Assembly: GCA_949487135.1 (NCBI GenBank)
Contig: CATAJQ010000046.1
Location: 1-62,372, forward strand
From: Cellvibrionales bacterium UBA7375
GTDB taxonomy: Bacteria > Pseudomonadota > Gammaproteobacteria > Pseudomonadales > Porticoccaceae
Length of the DNA stretch: 62,372 nt
Direction: 5' to 3'
The notes beneath the pieces are model-generated. The model made no database searches. It saw nothing but the letters and a program-made list of their open reading frames with translations, and was not told where the DNA came from. The translations under genes and the position numbers were made by a program. Positions 10,347-22,912 of the stretch are shown piece by piece. Each line of letters opens with the position of its first letter. The first letter of the stretch is position 1.

Positions 10347-10730
10347 GTGAAGACAAAAAGACCTGTTAATTTGGATATTGGTTCGATTAAGTTGCCAATA
10401 ACCTCATATGTTTCCATTTTGCACCGAGCTTCTGGTGTTGTTTTATTTTTTGCTGTTGCATTGCTGCTTTGCGTTTTTGATGCAAGTTTAGAGTCAGAGC
10501 AAAGCTTTGAGTCACTTAAAGATAGCTTGACTAGCCCTGTGGCACAATTTTTTATCTGGGCTGCGCTAGCGGCGTTGGCTTACCATTTTGTTGCTGGTAT
10601 TAGACACCTAATTATGGATTTTGGTATTGGTGAGGATAGCTTTGAGTCGGGCCGTAACAGTGCACGGGTGGTGGTGATTATCGCTATTATTCTTATTGCT
10701 TCTATTTCAGGGTGGATTTTCCTATGGTGA
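10347..10730 (+). CDS. sdhC: Succinate dehydrogenase cytochrome b556 subunit
   Basis: Membrane anchor subunit of succinate:quinone oxidoreductase (complex II) that binds haem b and helps form the quinone site. The 127-residue protein has three predicted membrane helices (about 25-45, 65-85, 105-125). It contains RPVNLD near the N-terminus, SILHRASGV, and AYHFVAGIRHLIMDFG, the segment that carries the haem-ligand histidine in the family. The start is GTG. Its last bases overlap sdhD by seven. Confidence 0.95.
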   Translation: MKTKRPVNLDIGSIKLPITSYVSILHRASGVVLFFAVALLLCVFDASLESEQSFESLKDSLTSPVAQFFIWAALAALAYHFVAGIRHLIMDFGIGEDSFESGRNSARVVVIIAIILIASISGWIFLW

Positions 10731-11095
10731 AATCAGTAACTAGTTTAGGTCGTAGCGGTCTGTCTGATTGGCTGTTGCAACGAGTTTCGGCGCTGATAAT
10801 GTCTGCCTACCTTTTATTTATGGTCGGGTTCTTTGTTTTAAATCCAAGTCCAAGTTACGAGCAGTGGTCAGGTCTTCACAGTTCGCTGGCTATGCGCATC
10901 TTCAGCCTTTTGACTATATTGTCTATCGCTGCCCATGCTTGGATCGGTATCTGGTGTGTCTTAACTGACTATATTACAGTTCGCTTAATTGGGCCGAAGG
11001 CCACGCCAATACGTATGTTTTTACAGTTGGCAATGATCGCAGTAATACTCTTTTATGTGGTTTGGACTTTAGATATCCTCTGGGGATTTAATTAG
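10724..11095 (+). CDS. sdhD: Succinate dehydrogenase membrane anchor subunit
   Basis: Second membrane anchor of complex II. The chosen ATG (10724) overlaps the end of sdhC (ATGGTGA) and gives 123 residues starting MVKSVTSLGRSG, matching the family N-terminus; an in-frame codon four residues upstream is not needed. Three helices are visible, with LLQRVSALIM and the conserved AHAWIGIWCVLTDY segment containing haem- and quinone-site residues. Its stop directly abuts the sdhA ATG, so translation is probably coupled. Confidence 0.94.
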   Translation: MVKSVTSLGRSGLSDWLLQRVSALIMSAYLLFMVGFFVLNPSPSYEQWSGLHSSLAMRIFSLLTILSIAAHAWIGIWCVLTDYITVRLIGPKATPIRMFLQLAMIAVILFYVVWTLDILWGFN

Positions 11096-12868
11096 ATGGC
11101 AAATATGAGAACAATGAGCTTTGATGCGGTTATCGTTGGTGGTGGCGGCTCAGGCATGCGAGCGGCGCTTCAGCTTGCTCAGTCAGGTTATAAGACAGCG
11201 GTAATTACCAAGGTTTTTCCCACAAGATCACATACTGTATCAGCTCAAGGCGGTATCACCTGTGCAATAGCTAGCGATGATCCAAATGATCAGTGGCAGT
11301 GGCATATGTATGACACCATTAAGGGTTCGGATTACATTGGTGACCAAGAAGCTATCGAATATATGTGTAAAACTGGGCCTGAGGCAGTATTCGAGTTAGA
11401 GCATATGGGTCTTCCTTTCTCTCGCAATGATAACGGTCGTATCTATCAGCGTCCTTTTGGTGGTCAGTCAAAAGATTTCGGTGAAGGTGGTCAGGCAGCA
11501 AGAACCTGTGCGGCAGCGGACCGAACTGGTCATGCTCTGTTGCATACCCTATATCAGGGCAATCTCAAAAATGAAACTGTATTTCTAAATGAATGGTTCG
11601 CCGTCGATTTAGTCAAAAATGCCGACAATGCTGTTGTAGGTGTTATCGCGATCAATATTGAGACTGGCGAAACCGTTTATGTAAAATCTAAGGCTACAGT
11701 ATTTGCAACCGGTGGAGCAGGGCGTATTTATGCTTCAACCACTAATGCGCATATCTGTACCGGTGATGGCATTGGCATGTCAATGCGTGCAGGTTTCCCA
11801 GTACAGGATATGGAGATGTGGCAATTCCATCCTACTGGTATCCATGGTGCCGGTACGCTGGTAACAGAAGGTTGCCGCGGTGAGGGCGGCTATTTGGTCA
11901 ATAAAGATGGTGAGCGCTTTATGGAGCGCTATGCACCCAATGCCAAGGATCTTGCAGGCAGGGATGTTGTTGCCCGCTCTATGGTGCAAGAGATTCTTGC
12001 CGGTCGTGGCTGTGGTGAAAATGGCGACCATGTGTTTTTAAAACTTGATCATCTGGGTGAAGAAACACTCAATGCCAAGTTACCCGGTATATTAGAGTTA
12101 TCTCGAACCTTTGCTCACGCCGATCCGGTTGTGGAGCCGATTCCAGTAGTTCCAACCTGTCACTATATGATGGGCGGAATTCCGACCAATGTCGACGGTC
12201 AAGCACTAACTCTTGATGACGCGGGTAATGAGCAGGTTGTTGAGGGTTTCTATGCCTGTGGTGAAGCTGCCTGTGTGTCTGTACATGGCGCCAATCGCTT
12301 GGGTGGAAATTCACTGCTTGATCTAGTTGTATTTGGTCGCGCTTCAGGTTTATTTATCGAGAAGCAATTGCGCGAAGGTGTTGATCTTAAAGATGCTACT
12401 GAAGATGATATCAACAGAGCAATGCAGGTCCTCAATCGTATTAATCAGTCTCAAGAGGGTGAGAAAGCCTCTGTATTGAGAGCTGAATTGCAAACAATCA
12501 TGCAGAACCATTTTGGAGTATTTCGTCGCGGTGACTTTATGAAGGAAGGGATTGAGAAATTAAAAGCCCTGCGTCCACGCATTGAGAATGTTCAGTTAAG
12601 CGATACCAGTAACGCCTTTAATACCGCTAGAATTGAAGCTCTCGAGCTGCAAAATCTTCTTGAGGTTGCTGAGGCGACGGCTGTAGCAGCTGAGTGGCGA
12701 ACTGAAAGCCGCGGTGCTCACGCCCGTGAAGACTTCCAAGAGCGTGATGATGAGAATTGGTTGTGTCACTCAATCTACTTGCCAGAAAGTCAGACTGTGG
12801 CAAAACGAGATGTGAATTTTACCCCTAAAACCCGAGAGGCCTTTGAGCCTAAAGTTCGGACTTACTAG
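11096..12868 (+). CDS. sdhA: Succinate dehydrogenase flavoprotein subunit
   Basis: Oxidises succinate to fumarate on a covalently bound FAD and passes electrons to SdhB. The 590-residue protein has the Rossmann motif [10 protein letters not shown] near residue 15 and the flavinylation histidine His46 in [11 protein letters not shown]. The catalytic region contains [11 protein letters not shown] and the conserved [15 protein letters not shown]. It ends with the usual [11 protein letters not shown] and KPRTY-like tail (KVRTY). It is the third gene of sdhCDAB. Confidence 0.98.
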   Translation: MANMRTMSFDAVIVGGGGSGMRAALQLAQSGYKTAVITKVFPTRSHTVSAQGGITCAIASDDPNDQWQWHMYDTIKGSDYIGDQEAIEYMCKTGPEAVFELEHMGLPFSRNDNGRIYQRPFGGQSKDFGEGGQAARTCAAADRTGHALLHTLYQGNLKNETVFLNEWFAVDLVKNADNAVVGVIAINIETGETVYVKSKATVFATGGAGRIYASTTNAHICTGDGIGMSMRAGFPVQDMEMWQFHPTGIHGAGTLVTEGCRGEGGYLVNKDGERFMERYAPNAKDLAGRDVVARSMVQEILAGRGCGENGDHVFLKLDHLGEETLNAKLPGILELSRTFAHADPVVEPIPVVPTCHYMMGGIPTNVDGQALTLDDAGNEQVVEGFYACGEAACVSVHGANRLGGNSLLDLVVFGRASGLFIEKQLREGVDLKDATEDDINRAMQVLNRINQSQEGEKASVLRAELQTIMQNHFGVFRRGDFMKEGIEKLKALRPRIENVQLSDTSNAFNTARIEALELQNLLEVAEATAVAAEWRTESRGAHAREDFQERDDENWLCHSIYLPESQTVAKRDVNFTPKTREAFEPKVRTY

Positions 12869-12879
12869 GAGAGTCAGGC

Positions 12880-13590
12880 GTGTCGATGTTAGAAGTAAGT
12901 ATTTATCGTTATAACCCAGAGGTTGATTCTGAGCCCTATATGCAGGTGTTCTCATACGACACTCAGGGCAAAGACGTTATGGTGTTAGATGTTCTCGAAA
13001 AGCTTAAAGCAGAGGATCCTACGTTGGTTTTCAGGCGATCATGCCGTGAAGGTGTGTGCGGTTCAGATGGCGTTAATATATCTGGTAAGAATGGCTTAGC
13101 CTGTATTACGCCCCTATCTGAGGTGGTAAAAAATAATAAGTTGGTTATCCGTCCTCTTCCAGGTTTACCGGTGATACGCGACTTGGTTATCGATATGACC
13201 CAGTTCTATGCGCAGTATGAGAAAATTCAGCCCTATTTGATCAACAATACGCCCGCGCCAGCAATTGAACGCTTACAGTCCCCAGAAGATAGAGCCAAGC
13301 TCGACGGTTTGTATGAGTGCATTCTGTGCGCATGCTGTTCAACGGCTTGCCCATCCTTTTGGTGGAATCCCGATAAATTTATTGGGCCATCGGGCCTGCT
13401 TCAAGCATATCGATTCCTCGCTGATAGCAGAGATAGGGGTACGGAAGACCGTCTGGCGAACTTAGATGATCCATTTAGTGTGTTTCGCTGTCACGGTATT
13501 ATGAACTGTGTTCAAGTTTGTCCAAAGGGTCTAAACCCGACGAAGGCTATTGGTCATATTCGCAGCATGTTGTTGTCGAGTGCCACCTAA
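12880..13590 (+). CDS. sdhB: Succinate dehydrogenase iron-sulfur subunit
   Basis: Carries electrons from FAD to quinone through three iron-sulfur clusters. The 236-residue protein shows the 2Fe-2S ligands in RRSCREGVCGSDG and GLACIT, the 4Fe-4S set in CILCACCSTACPSFWW, and the 3Fe-4S set in FRCHGIMNCVQVCPKGLNP. I prefer the GTG at 12880 because an AGGAG site ends eight bases before it; an ATG two codons later would sit 14 bases away. A terminator follows, separating sdh from suc. Confidence 0.97.
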   Translation: MSMLEVSIYRYNPEVDSEPYMQVFSYDTQGKDVMVLDVLEKLKAEDPTLVFRRSCREGVCGSDGVNISGKNGLACITPLSEVVKNNKLVIRPLPGLPVIRDLVIDMTQFYAQYEKIQPYLINNTPAPAIERLQSPEDRAKLDGLYECILCACCSTACPSFWWNPDKFIGPSGLLQAYRFLADSRDRGTEDRLANLDDPFSVFRCHGIMNCVQVCPKGLNPTKAIGHIRSMLLSSAT

Positions 13591-13611
13591 GCAGGTGTCA
13601 GTATTGAATTT

Positions 13612-13638
13612 AAAAGGGGCTTTTTGGTCCCTTTTTTT
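13612..13638 (+). terminator. Terminator after sdhB
   Basis: AAAAGGGGC pairs with GTCCCTTTT around a T-rich loop and runs into seven T residues. The 220 bp from here to sucA hold no gene; a TATACT at 13775-13780 is the only -10-like sequence I noticed and it lacks a good -35. Confidence 0.75.
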
Positions 13639-13858
13639 ATGCTTGGTTTTTTGTCTTTTTTACTTTAAACCACTGTTAAATAGGGCGAATATACTGACTC
13701 TTTGCTGGGTTATTTCAAAAAGCAGCCAATAAACGCTTTTTATGGCTAATTTCGGTACATTATTCGTAAATTTATACTAGTTGTTTGTTCAATAAAGGTC
13801 TAAAATATGCGCCTTAAATTTACTGGATGCCGATGTAACCCTACGAGGAATTTTCGCG

Positions 13859-16693
13859 ATGGCAGAAGGCTTAATGGAGCGTTTTTTAAACTCCTCCCAC
13901 TTTTCTGGTGGAAATGCCGCTTACATAGAAGAACTCTACGAAACCTACTTGCACGAACCAAACAATGTGCCAGAGGAGTGGAGCCGCTTTTTTGACTCTT
14001 TGCCGCGCACAAATGGGTCGGTAACTCCAGATATCTCTCATGACACTGTGGTTAAGCATTTCGAATTGCTAGGCCGCAGGCAAGCTCGACCAACTCCTGC
14101 GCCTGGTTCAGGTGGTGTTCATATTGAACATGAACGCAAACAGGTTAAAGTTGTTCAGCTGATAAGTTCTTATCGTTTCCGTGGACATCAAAAAGCCAAT
14201 CTTGATCCTTTGGGGATTATGAAACGCGAGCATGTTCCCGATCTTGACTTGCATTTCCATGGTCTTACCAAGGCCGACCTCGATACAACATTCCAGTCAG
14301 GCCCTCTGTATATGGGCAAGGTTGAGGCAACTCTGAGAGAGATCGTAGAGACTCTTGAAGAGACCTACTGCCAAAGTCTGGGTGCGGAGTTTATGCACAT
14401 AACTTCATTTGCAGAAAAGCAGTGGTTGGCGCAGCGCTTTGAGAGTCATAGATCAAAGCCCAGTTATGACGATAGCGCACGTATTGATGTTCTCAGTCGT
14501 CTTACTGCTGCTGAGGGCTTAGAGAAGCATTTGGATTCTAAGTATCCTGGTACTAAACGATTTGGTCTTGAGGGTGGCGAGAGTCTTATTCCATTGCTTG
14601 ACTGTTTGGTTCATCGCTCTGGTGAATATGGTTGTAAAGAAATTGTTATGGCTATGGCCCACCGCGGCAGGCTAAATGTTCTAGTTAATGTGCTAGGCAA
14701 AAACCCTACCGAACTTTTTGAAGAGTTCGAGGGTAAGCGTATGGTTGACACATCGGGTGATGTTAAATATCACCAGGGTTTTTCATCCAATGTGATGACC
14801 CCCGGGGGTGAGCTTCATTTGGCACTGGGATTCAATCCATCCCACCTTGAGATTTCGTGTCCTGTAGTGATAGGTTCAGGTCGTGCTCGACAAGACCGTC
14901 GCAACGATGCTGAAGGTCAGCAGGTAGTGCCTATTCTGATTCACGGTGACGCAGCGTTTGCAGGTCAGGGTGTGGTAATGGAAACCTTCCAGTTATCCCA
15001 GACTCGTGCCTATAAAACGGGTGGCTCAATTCATATTGTAATTAACAACCAGATTGGTTTTACCACTAGCCGTCAGGATGATGCTCGTTCAACAGAATAC
15101 TGCACCGATATTGCGAAAATGGTTCAAGCACCAATTTTACATGTTAATGCCGACAATCCTGATGAAGTCATGTTTGCTGCCATGTTGGCTATGGACTATC
15201 GCTATGAGTTTGGTAAAGACGTGGTTATCGACTTGGTGTGTTACCGTCGTCGCGGACACAACGAGACTGATGAGCCATCAGCAACTCAGCCATTAATGTA
15301 CGATGTGATTCGCAAGCATCCAACCGTTCGCACGCTCTATGCTGAGAAGCTAGTAAAAGAAAATGTTGTAAGCCAAGCGCAAGCAGATCAAATGGCCAAT
15401 AATTATCGCGCTAGCTTGGATCGCGGAGAATATGTAGTGCACAACCTGGTCAGCGAGCCGGATACCAGTTTGTTTGTAAACTGGTCTCCGTACCTAGATC
15501 ACGGTTGGCGAACGCCGGCAAAAACCGGTGTTAAGCTTAAAAAGCTTCAGTCGGTAGCTAATAAAATTAGCCTTATTCCCGATGGGATTAAGGTACAGCG
15601 CCAAGTGGCTAAAATTTATGATGATCGTCATAAGATGGCCGGTGGTGCACTGCCTCTAAACTGGGGTATGGCAGAACTGTTAGCCTATGGCACCTTGCTT
15701 GAAGAAGGTTATCCCATTAGATTAACGGGTCAAGATGTGGGTCGAGGCACTTTCTCTCACCGACATGCAGTGATTAATAATCAAAAAGATGGAAAGACCC
15801 ATCTTCCGCTCAAAGCCTTATCTGAAGATCAGCCACGCTTTGATATATATGATTCGATCCTTTCAGAGGAAGCGGTGTTAGCCTTTGAATATGGCTACGC
15901 GACTACCGCACCTAAAGGACTAATTATTTGGGAGGCGCAGTTTGGTGACTTTGCCAATGGAGCTCAGGTCGTTATTGATCAATTTATTGCCAGTGGTGAG
16001 CACAAATGGGGTCGTTTATCGGGCTTAACTATGATGCTACCTCACGGTTTTGAAGGGCAGGGTCCAGAGCATTCGTCAGCGCGTTTAGAAAGGTTCTTGC
16101 AACTCTGTGCCCAGCACAATATGCAAATTTCAATACCCACAACGCCGGCTCAGGTTTTCCATCTGTTGCGTCGTCAGGCTATTAGACCTATGCGTCGACC
16201 TCTGATTATATTAAGTCCAAAATGGATTTTGCGTCATAAGTTAGCCACATCCTCACTTGAAGAGCTAGCTAATGGTGAATTCCAGAATGCTATTGGCGAT
16301 AATGTTAAGCCCAAGGGGGTCAAGCGCGTTATTCTTTGTTCCGGCAAGGTTTACTATCACTTGCTAGAAGAGCGAATGGCTCGTGGAATTGATAATATAG
16401 CCTTAGTTCGTATTGAGCAGCTGTACCCATTCCCCGATGACGAGTTAGAAGAAATTCTAGGTGCTTATACCAATATGGAATCTGTGGTTTGGTGTCAAGA
16501 AGAGCCAATTAATCAGGGCGCTTGGTATAGTAGTCAGCATCATATGAAACGTGTTATTCATTCCCTCAAGCCAGAGATTGTTCTCAGCTATGTAGGGCGC
16601 AAGAGTTTAGCGGCACCGGCTAGTGGCTATATGTCGGTGCACTTAGAAGAGCAGCATGCATTTATTGATGAAGCTCTAACTTTAGATAATTAA
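13859..16693 (+). CDS. sucA: 2-oxoglutarate dehydrogenase E1 component
   Basis: Thiamine diphosphate-dependent decarboxylase that starts the oxidation of 2-oxoglutarate to succinyl-CoA and loads the succinyl group on SucB. The 944-residue length is close to E. coli SucA (933). Conserved stretches include MAMAHRGRLNVLVNVLGK, GDAAFAGQGVVMET, INNQIGFTTS and the RRRGHNETDEPSATQP region of the cofactor domain. The N-terminus MERFLNSSHFSGGNA matches the family. GAGGA lies ten bases before the ATG. It opens the sucAB-lpd-sucCD cluster. Confidence 0.97.
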   Translation: MAEGLMERFLNSSHFSGGNAAYIEELYETYLHEPNNVPEEWSRFFDSLPRTNGSVTPDISHDTVVKHFELLGRRQARPTPAPGSGGVHIEHERKQVKVVQLISSYRFRGHQKANLDPLGIMKREHVPDLDLHFHGLTKADLDTTFQSGPLYMGKVEATLREIVETLEETYCQSLGAEFMHITSFAEKQWLAQRFESHRSKPSYDDSARIDVLSRLTAAEGLEKHLDSKYPGTKRFGLEGGESLIPLLDCLVHRSGEYGCKEIVMAMAHRGRLNVLVNVLGKNPTELFEEFEGKRMVDTSGDVKYHQGFSSNVMTPGGELHLALGFNPSHLEISCPVVIGSGRARQDRRNDAEGQQVVPILIHGDAAFAGQGVVMETFQLSQTRAYKTGGSIHIVINNQIGFTTSRQDDARSTEYCTDIAKMVQAPILHVNADNPDEVMFAAMLAMDYRYEFGKDVVIDLVCYRRRGHNETDEPSATQPLMYDVIRKHPTVRTLYAEKLVKENVVSQAQADQMANNYRASLDRGEYVVHNLVSEPDTSLFVNWSPYLDHGWRTPAKTGVKLKKLQSVANKISLIPDGIKVQRQVAKIYDDRHKMAGGALPLNWGMAELLAYGTLLEEGYPIRLTGQDVGRGTFSHRHAVINNQKDGKTHLPLKALSEDQPRFDIYDSILSEEAVLAFEYGYATTAPKGLIIWEAQFGDFANGAQVVIDQFIASGEHKWGRLSGLTMMLPHGFEGQGPEHSSARLERFLQLCAQHNMQISIPTTPAQVFHLLRRQAIRPMRRPLIILSPKWILRHKLATSSLEELANGEFQNAIGDNVKPKGVKRVILCSGKVYYHLLEERMARGIDNIALVRIEQLYPFPDDELEEILGAYTNMESVVWCQEEPINQGAWYSSQHHMKRVIHSLKPEIVLSYVGRKSLAAPASGYMSVHLEEQHAFIDEALTLDN

Positions 16694-16711
16694 AACATTA
16701 GGAATAGATCA

Positions 16712-17911
16712 ATGGCCATTGAAATTAAGGCACCAACTTACCCTGAATCAGTTCAAGAAGGCACTATTGCTACCTGGCACAAAAATGCTGGTGATGTTGT
16801 AGCTCGCGACGAGCTTGTGGTTGATATTGAGACCGATAAAGTGGTTCTTGAAGTGGTTGCTTCTGCTAGCGGTACACTGACAGAGGTGCTTAAAGCTGAA
16901 GGCGATATAGTGCTGAGTAATGAAGTTATTGCTCGTATCGAAGAGGGTGCTGTCGAGGCCTCGACTGCTACAGCGCCTGCCGCTGAAGCCCCAAAAGCAC
17001 AGGACTCATCAGAGTCAGAATCTCTAGTTAATCCGGCGGCCAAAAAGCTCGCGGAAGAGCGTGGCATCGATCTGGCTCAAGTGCAGGGTTCAGGCAAGGG
17101 TGGACGAATTACCAAAGAAGATGTGGTTAACTTCTCACCCGCAACTGCACCATCGACAGCTGCTAGTGCGCCACCGGTTCAAGCAGACGAAGTGATTGAG
17201 GTTGGTGAGAGAGTTGAGCGTCGAGTTGCTATGACTCGTATGCGTAGTAGAATTGCCGAACGCTTACTAGAAGTTACCCAAACCACGGCCTCCTTAACCA
17301 CCTTTAATGAAGTGGATATGTCGGCTGTAATGGGTCTGCGTAAAAGTTATCAAGATGAGTTTGTAAAAACCCACAATGGCACCCGCCTTGGATTTATGGG
17401 CTTTTTCGTAAAAGCGTCGGTTGAAGCACTTAAGCGTTTCCCATTAGTGAATGCCTCAATTGATGGCAATGATATTATTTATCACGGTTATCAGGATATT
17501 GGTGTTGCCGTATCTACAGAGCGCGGTCTAGTAGTACCGGTATTGCGCAATGCTGAAAATATGAGTATTGCTACCATTGAAAATTCAATTGGCGACTACG
17601 CCGGCAAGGCGCGCGATGGCAAGCTAACTATCGAAGAAATGACAGGTGGTACATTTACCATTACCAATGGTGGTGTTTATGGCTCGTTATTATCTACGCC
17701 AATTATTAATCCGCCGCAAACTGCTATTTTAGGCATGCATAGTATTCAACAGCGACCAGTGGTACTTGACGGTGAGATTGTTATTCGTCCAATCATGAAT
17801 TTAGCTCTGTCTTATGATCATCGACTAATCGATGGCAAAGACGCCGTACGATTCTTGGTGGCGATTAAGCAGTTAATCGAAGATCCAGCGAAAATTTTGT
17901 TAGAAATTTAA
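16712..17911 (+). CDS. sucB: Dihydrolipoamide succinyltransferase (2-oxoglutarate dehydrogenase E2)
   Basis: Core of the 2-oxoglutarate dehydrogenase complex; transfers the succinyl group from its lipoyl arm to CoA. The domains in its 399 residues are an N-terminal lipoyl domain with Lys43 in ETDKVVLEV as the lipoylation site, an Ala/Pro/Glu-rich linker, the peripheral subunit-binding domain ([15 protein letters not shown] to GRITKEDVV, about 108-142), a second linker, and the catalytic domain ending with [13 protein letters not shown], which holds the HxxxD motif. It lies 18 bp after sucA. Confidence 0.97.
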   Translation: MAIEIKAPTYPESVQEGTIATWHKNAGDVVARDELVVDIETDKVVLEVVASASGTLTEVLKAEGDIVLSNEVIARIEEGAVEASTATAPAAEAPKAQDSSESESLVNPAAKKLAEERGIDLAQVQGSGKGGRITKEDVVNFSPATAPSTAASAPPVQADEVIEVGERVERRVAMTRMRSRIAERLLEVTQTTASLTTFNEVDMSAVMGLRKSYQDEFVKTHNGTRLGFMGFFVKASVEALKRFPLVNASIDGNDIIYHGYQDIGVAVSTERGLVVPVLRNAENMSIATIENSIGDYAGKARDGKLTIEEMTGGTFTITNGGVYGSLLSTPIINPPQTAILGMHSIQQRPVVLDGEIVIRPIMNLALSYDHRLIDGKDAVRFLVAIKQLIEDPAKILLEI

Positions 17912-17918
17912 TTTTTAG

Positions 17919-19379
<1,461 letters not shown>

Positions 19380-19447
19380 ACACTATCCTTTGCGCCCTTG
19401 ACGACCTTCAGGGCGCCAATACATTAAACACGTTACAGGACTAAACT

Positions 19448-20614
19448 ATGAACCTGCATGAATATCAGGGTAAACAACTTTTTGCAGAATACGGACTACC
19501 TGTTTCTCAAGGTATAGCCGTTGCTACAGCACAAGAAGCAGTAGCAGCTGCCGATAAGATTGGCGGTGATAAATGGGTGGTAAAAGCTCAGGTACATGCC
19601 GGCGGTCGCGGTAAAGCGGGTGGTGTAAAGCTCGTTAGCTCAAAGTCTGAAATTGAAGATTTTGCCAACCATTGGTTAGGTAAAAACCTAGTTACCTATC
19701 AAACGGATGCCAATGGTCAGCCAGTCAGTAAAATTCTGGTAGAAACCTGTACTGATATCGCTCAAGAGCTGTATTTAGGTGCGGTGGTTGATCGTTCAAC
19801 TCGTCGCATCGTTTTTATGGCATCCACTGAGGGTGGCGTAGAGATTGAAAAAGTGGCTGAAGAAACGCCAGATAAAATTCTAAAGGCAGTTGTTGATCCA
19901 ATGACCGGTGCCCAGCCACATCAAGGGCGAGAATTAGCCTTTAAACTGGGTCTAGAAGGTGTGCAAATTAAACAATTTGTGCAAATTTTCCTAGGTCTGG
20001 CTAAATTATTTGAAGAGCGTGACCTAGCGTTGCTTGAGATTAACCCATTGGTAATTACCGATGAGGGTAACCTTCATTGTCTAGATGCAAAAATTGTTAT
20101 CGATAGTAATGCGATGTATCGACAGCCTGCACTTAAAGAAATGCATGACCCCTCACAAGAAGATGCAAGAGAAGCCCATGCGGCATCTTGGGATCTTAAC
20201 TATGTTGCACTCGATGGCAATATTGGTTGTATGGTTAATGGTGCTGGTCTAGCGATGGGCACTATGGATATCGTTCAACTGCACGGCGGGTCGCCAGCCA
20301 ATTTCCTGGATGTTGGTGGTGGTGCAACCAAAGAGCGGGTAGTTGAGGCATTCAAAATTATTCTTTCAGATGACAATGTCAAAGCAGTACTGATCAATAT
20401 TTTTGGTGGTATCGTTCGCTGTGATCTGATCGCAGATGGTGTGATCGGGGCAGTTGAAGAGGTCGGTGTAACTGTACCAGTGATTGTTCGCCTTGAGGGT
20501 AACAACGCTGAACTCGGTGCCAAAAAGCTGGCTGAATCTGGTCTATCAATTATCGCTGCCACCAGTTTGACGGATGCGGCAAAACAAGCAGTAGCTGCAG
20601 TGGAGGCTAAATAA
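19448..20614 (+). CDS. sucC: Succinyl-CoA synthetase beta subunit
   Basis: With SucD converts succinyl-CoA, ADP (or GDP) and phosphate to succinate, CoA and nucleoside triphosphate. The 388-residue protein starts [12 protein letters not shown] and has the ATP-grasp region [17 protein letters not shown] and the conserved LEINPLV and [11 protein letters not shown] segments. The length equals E. coli SucC. Its stop overlaps the sucD start by one base (TAATG), so the two are coupled. Confidence 0.98.
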   Translation: MNLHEYQGKQLFAEYGLPVSQGIAVATAQEAVAAADKIGGDKWVVKAQVHAGGRGKAGGVKLVSSKSEIEDFANHWLGKNLVTYQTDANGQPVSKILVETCTDIAQELYLGAVVDRSTRRIVFMASTEGGVEIEKVAEETPDKILKAVVDPMTGAQPHQGRELAFKLGLEGVQIKQFVQIFLGLAKLFEERDLALLEINPLVITDEGNLHCLDAKIVIDSNAMYRQPALKEMHDPSQEDAREAHAASWDLNYVALDGNIGCMVNGAGLAMGTMDIVQLHGGSPANFLDVGGGATKERVVEAFKIILSDDNVKAVLINIFGGIVRCDLIADGVIGAVEEVGVTVPVIVRLEGNNAELGAKKLAESGLSIIAATSLTDAAKQAVAAVEAK

Positions 20615-21486
20615 TGTCTATCTTAATCAATAGCGATACTAAGGTTATCTGTCAGGGCTTCACCGGTGGTCAGGGTACTTTCCACTCAGAACAAGCCATC
20701 GATTATGGTACAAAAATGGTGGGTGGTGTAACGCCGGGTAAGGGCGGTACGGTTCACCTAGGTCTACCCGTATTTAATACAGTTGCTGAAGCTGTTGCGC
20801 AAACAGGTGCAGAAGCCTCTGTTATCTATGTTCCAGCGCCATTTTGTAAAGACTCAATTCTTGAAGCAGCCGATGCCGGCATCATGCTTATTGTATGTAT
20901 TACCGAGGGCATACCAACTCTTGATATGCTGCAGTGTAAAGTTAAATGTGATGAGTTAGGCGTGCGTCTTATTGGCCCTAACTGCCCAGGTGTTATCACC
21001 CCAGGTGAATGTAAGATCGGTATTATGCCCGGCCATATTCACTTGCCAGGTAGAGTAGGTATTGTATCTCGTTCAGGTACCCTTACTTATGAAGCCGTAA
21101 AACAAACTACAGACTACGGTTTTGGCCAATCTACTTGCGTAGGTATTGGTGGCGACCCAATTCCAGGCTCTAATTTTATCGATATCCTTGAGATGTTTGA
21201 AAAAGATCCAGCCACCGAAGCTATTGTGATGATCGGTGAAATTGGTGGTACTGCAGAGGAAGAAGCGGCGGCTTATATTAAAGCTAATGTCAGCAAGCCT
21301 GTGGTTTCCTACATTGCTGGTGTAACGGCTCCTCCGGGCAAGCGCATGGGTCATGCCGGCGCAATCATTTCTGGCGGCAAAGGGACGGCGGATGAAAAAT
21401 TTGCCGCTCTCCAAGATGCAGGGGTTAAAACTGTCCGCAGTCTAGCGGACATTGGTGAGGCTCTTAAAGAGCTAACCGGTTGGTAA
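20614..21486 (+). CDS. sucD: Succinyl-CoA synthetase alpha subunit
   Basis: Alpha subunit that binds CoA and carries the phosphohistidine intermediate. The 290-residue protein shows the CoA-binding [14 protein letters not shown] and GGVTPGKGG, then GPNCPGVI and [10 protein letters not shown], and the active histidine in [12 protein letters not shown]. It is the last gene of the TCA cluster and ends just before a strong bidirectional terminator. Confidence 0.98.
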   Translation: MSILINSDTKVICQGFTGGQGTFHSEQAIDYGTKMVGGVTPGKGGTVHLGLPVFNTVAEAVAQTGAEASVIYVPAPFCKDSILEAADAGIMLIVCITEGIPTLDMLQCKVKCDELGVRLIGPNCPGVITPGECKIGIMPGHIHLPGRVGIVSRSGTLTYEAVKQTTDYGFGQSTCVGIGGDPIPGSNFIDILEMFEKDPATEAIVMIGEIGGTAEEEAAAYIKANVSKPVVSYIAGVTAPPGKRMGHAGAIISGGKGTADEKFAALQDAGVKTVRSLADIGEALKELTGW

Positions 21487-21502
21487 GCTAGTGAGTAAGT
21501 AT

Positions 21503-21532
21503 AAAAAAAGCGACCCTAGGGTCGCTTTTTTT
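21503..21532. terminator. Perfect-palindrome bidirectional terminator between sucD and metY
   Basis: The whole 30-bp element is its own reverse complement: seven A, GCGACCC, a TA centre, GGGTCGC, seven T. It can stop both converging transcripts. Confidence 0.93.
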
Positions 21533-21552
21533 ATATCAGTGCAAACTGCGTT

Positions 21553-22821
21553 TTATTTTGCAGCATCTAATGCTTGATCAATATCAGCAATAATATCGGC
21601 AACATTTTCAATGCCCACTGAAATTCGAACAAGATCAGCACTGACACCCGCAGTTTTTAACTCATCTTCATTCAACTGACGGTGAGTGGTGCTCGCCGGG
21701 TGACAGGCCAGTGATTTTGCATCACCAATATTCACTAGGCGCTTAATCATTAGCAGGGCATCTATAAATTTAGCACCTGCTTCTTCACCGCCTTTGATGC
21801 CAAAACTAATAATAGACGATGGCTTTCCACCAGTCATGCGTTTAGCCATTTCATGATACTTATCCGATTCTAAGCCGGCATAATTGACCCAAGAAATTTG
21901 CGCATTATTTTTTAAGTGGTTAGCTACTGCCATCGCATTTTCAACGTGTCTATCCATGCGAAGAGCAAGCGTTTCAAGGCCCTGTAGAATCAAGAAAGCA
22001 TTGAATGGCGATAGCGCAGCACCCATATTACGTAATGGCACCACCCGTGCGCGACCAATAAATGGCGCCTCTAATGCTTCGGCATAAACCACACCATGGT
22101 AGGAGGGATCTGGGGTATTAAATTGTGGGAAACGCGGGTTATCTTTGAATGGGAATGTCCCTGAATCAACAATAATACCGCCAATGCTGGTTCCATGACC
22201 GCCAATATACTTAGTCAGCGAGTGAATAACGATATCTGCACCATGTTCAAACGGACGACATAGGTAAGGTGTTGCCACTGTATTGTCAACAACAACAGGA
22301 ATCTGATGCTTGTGCGCCATCTCTGACACTGCAGCGAGATCAATAATATTACCTGCTGGGTTGCCAATAGATTCACAGAAAATAGCTTTAGTGTTTTCAT
22401 CGATCAATGCTTCAAGCGCAGGGATATCATCACCAGATGCCATACGCACGTCAATTCCCTGTTGTGGGAATGTGTGAGCAAACAGATTGTAAGTGCCGCC
22501 ATAGAGTTGACTTACACTGACAAAGTTATCCCCAGCAGCACAAAGTGTTTGCATAGACGCTGTGATTGCCGCCATACCAGAGGCAACACATAAAGCCGCT
22601 GCTCCACCTTCCATTGCAGCGATGCGCTGCTCAAGGATATCGCAGGTAGGGTTCATTATTCTTGAATAAATATTCCCCACTTCGGCAAGGTTAAATAGAT
22701 CGGCACCATGTTGGGTGTCGCGAAAACTAAATGAAGTCGTTTGGTAAATCGGTGCGGCTACCGCTCTTGTTGTTGGATCGTCATCAAATCCGGCGTGAAT
22801 TGCCTGAGTTTCAATCTTCAT
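21553..22821 (-). CDS. metY: O-acetylhomoserine sulfhydrylase (aminocarboxypropyltransferase)
   Basis: PLP enzyme that makes homocysteine from O-acetylhomoserine and sulfide, feeding MetH. The 422-residue length and the long form of the Cys/Met-metabolism fold fit MetY rather than the shorter MetB or MetZ. The PLP lysine is Lys204 in HSLTKYIGGHGTSIGG, and ESIGNPAGN and VVVDNTVATPYL are present. It follows the glucosylglycerate genes on the same strand after a 91-bp gap, long enough for its own promoter. The exact sulfur donor cannot be read from sequence. Confidence 0.9.
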   Translation of the reverse strand: MKIETQAIHAGFDDDPTTRAVAAPIYQTTSFSFRDTQHGADLFNLAEVGNIYSRIMNPTCDILEQRIAAMEGGAAALCVASGMAAITASMQTLCAAGDNFVSVSQLYGGTYNLFAHTFPQQGIDVRMASGDDIPALEALIDENTKAIFCESIGNPAGNIIDLAAVSEMAHKHQIPVVVDNTVATPYLCRPFEHGADIVIHSLTKYIGGHGTSIGGIIVDSGTFPFKDNPRFPQFNTPDPSYHGVVYAEALEAPFIGRARVVPLRNMGAALSPFNAFLILQGLETLALRMDRHVENAMAVANHLKNNAQISWVNYAGLESDKYHEMAKRMTGGKPSSIISFGIKGGEEAGAKFIDALLMIKRLVNIGDAKSLACHPASTTHRQLNEDELKTAGVSADLVRISVGIENVADIIADIDQALDAAK

Positions 22822-22912
22822 TATTTAATCCTGTGTGATTATTTTGTAAAAACGGACGCATAGTCTCCTATAAGATCGACTGTATATCAATCTAAATGGA
22901 CAATTATACGTC

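Noticed and set aside
22822-22912. Possible MetJ-type box upstream of metY (ACGTCT-like stretches)
   Set aside because: No tandem AGACGTCT-like 8-mers; single partial matches are expected by chance.
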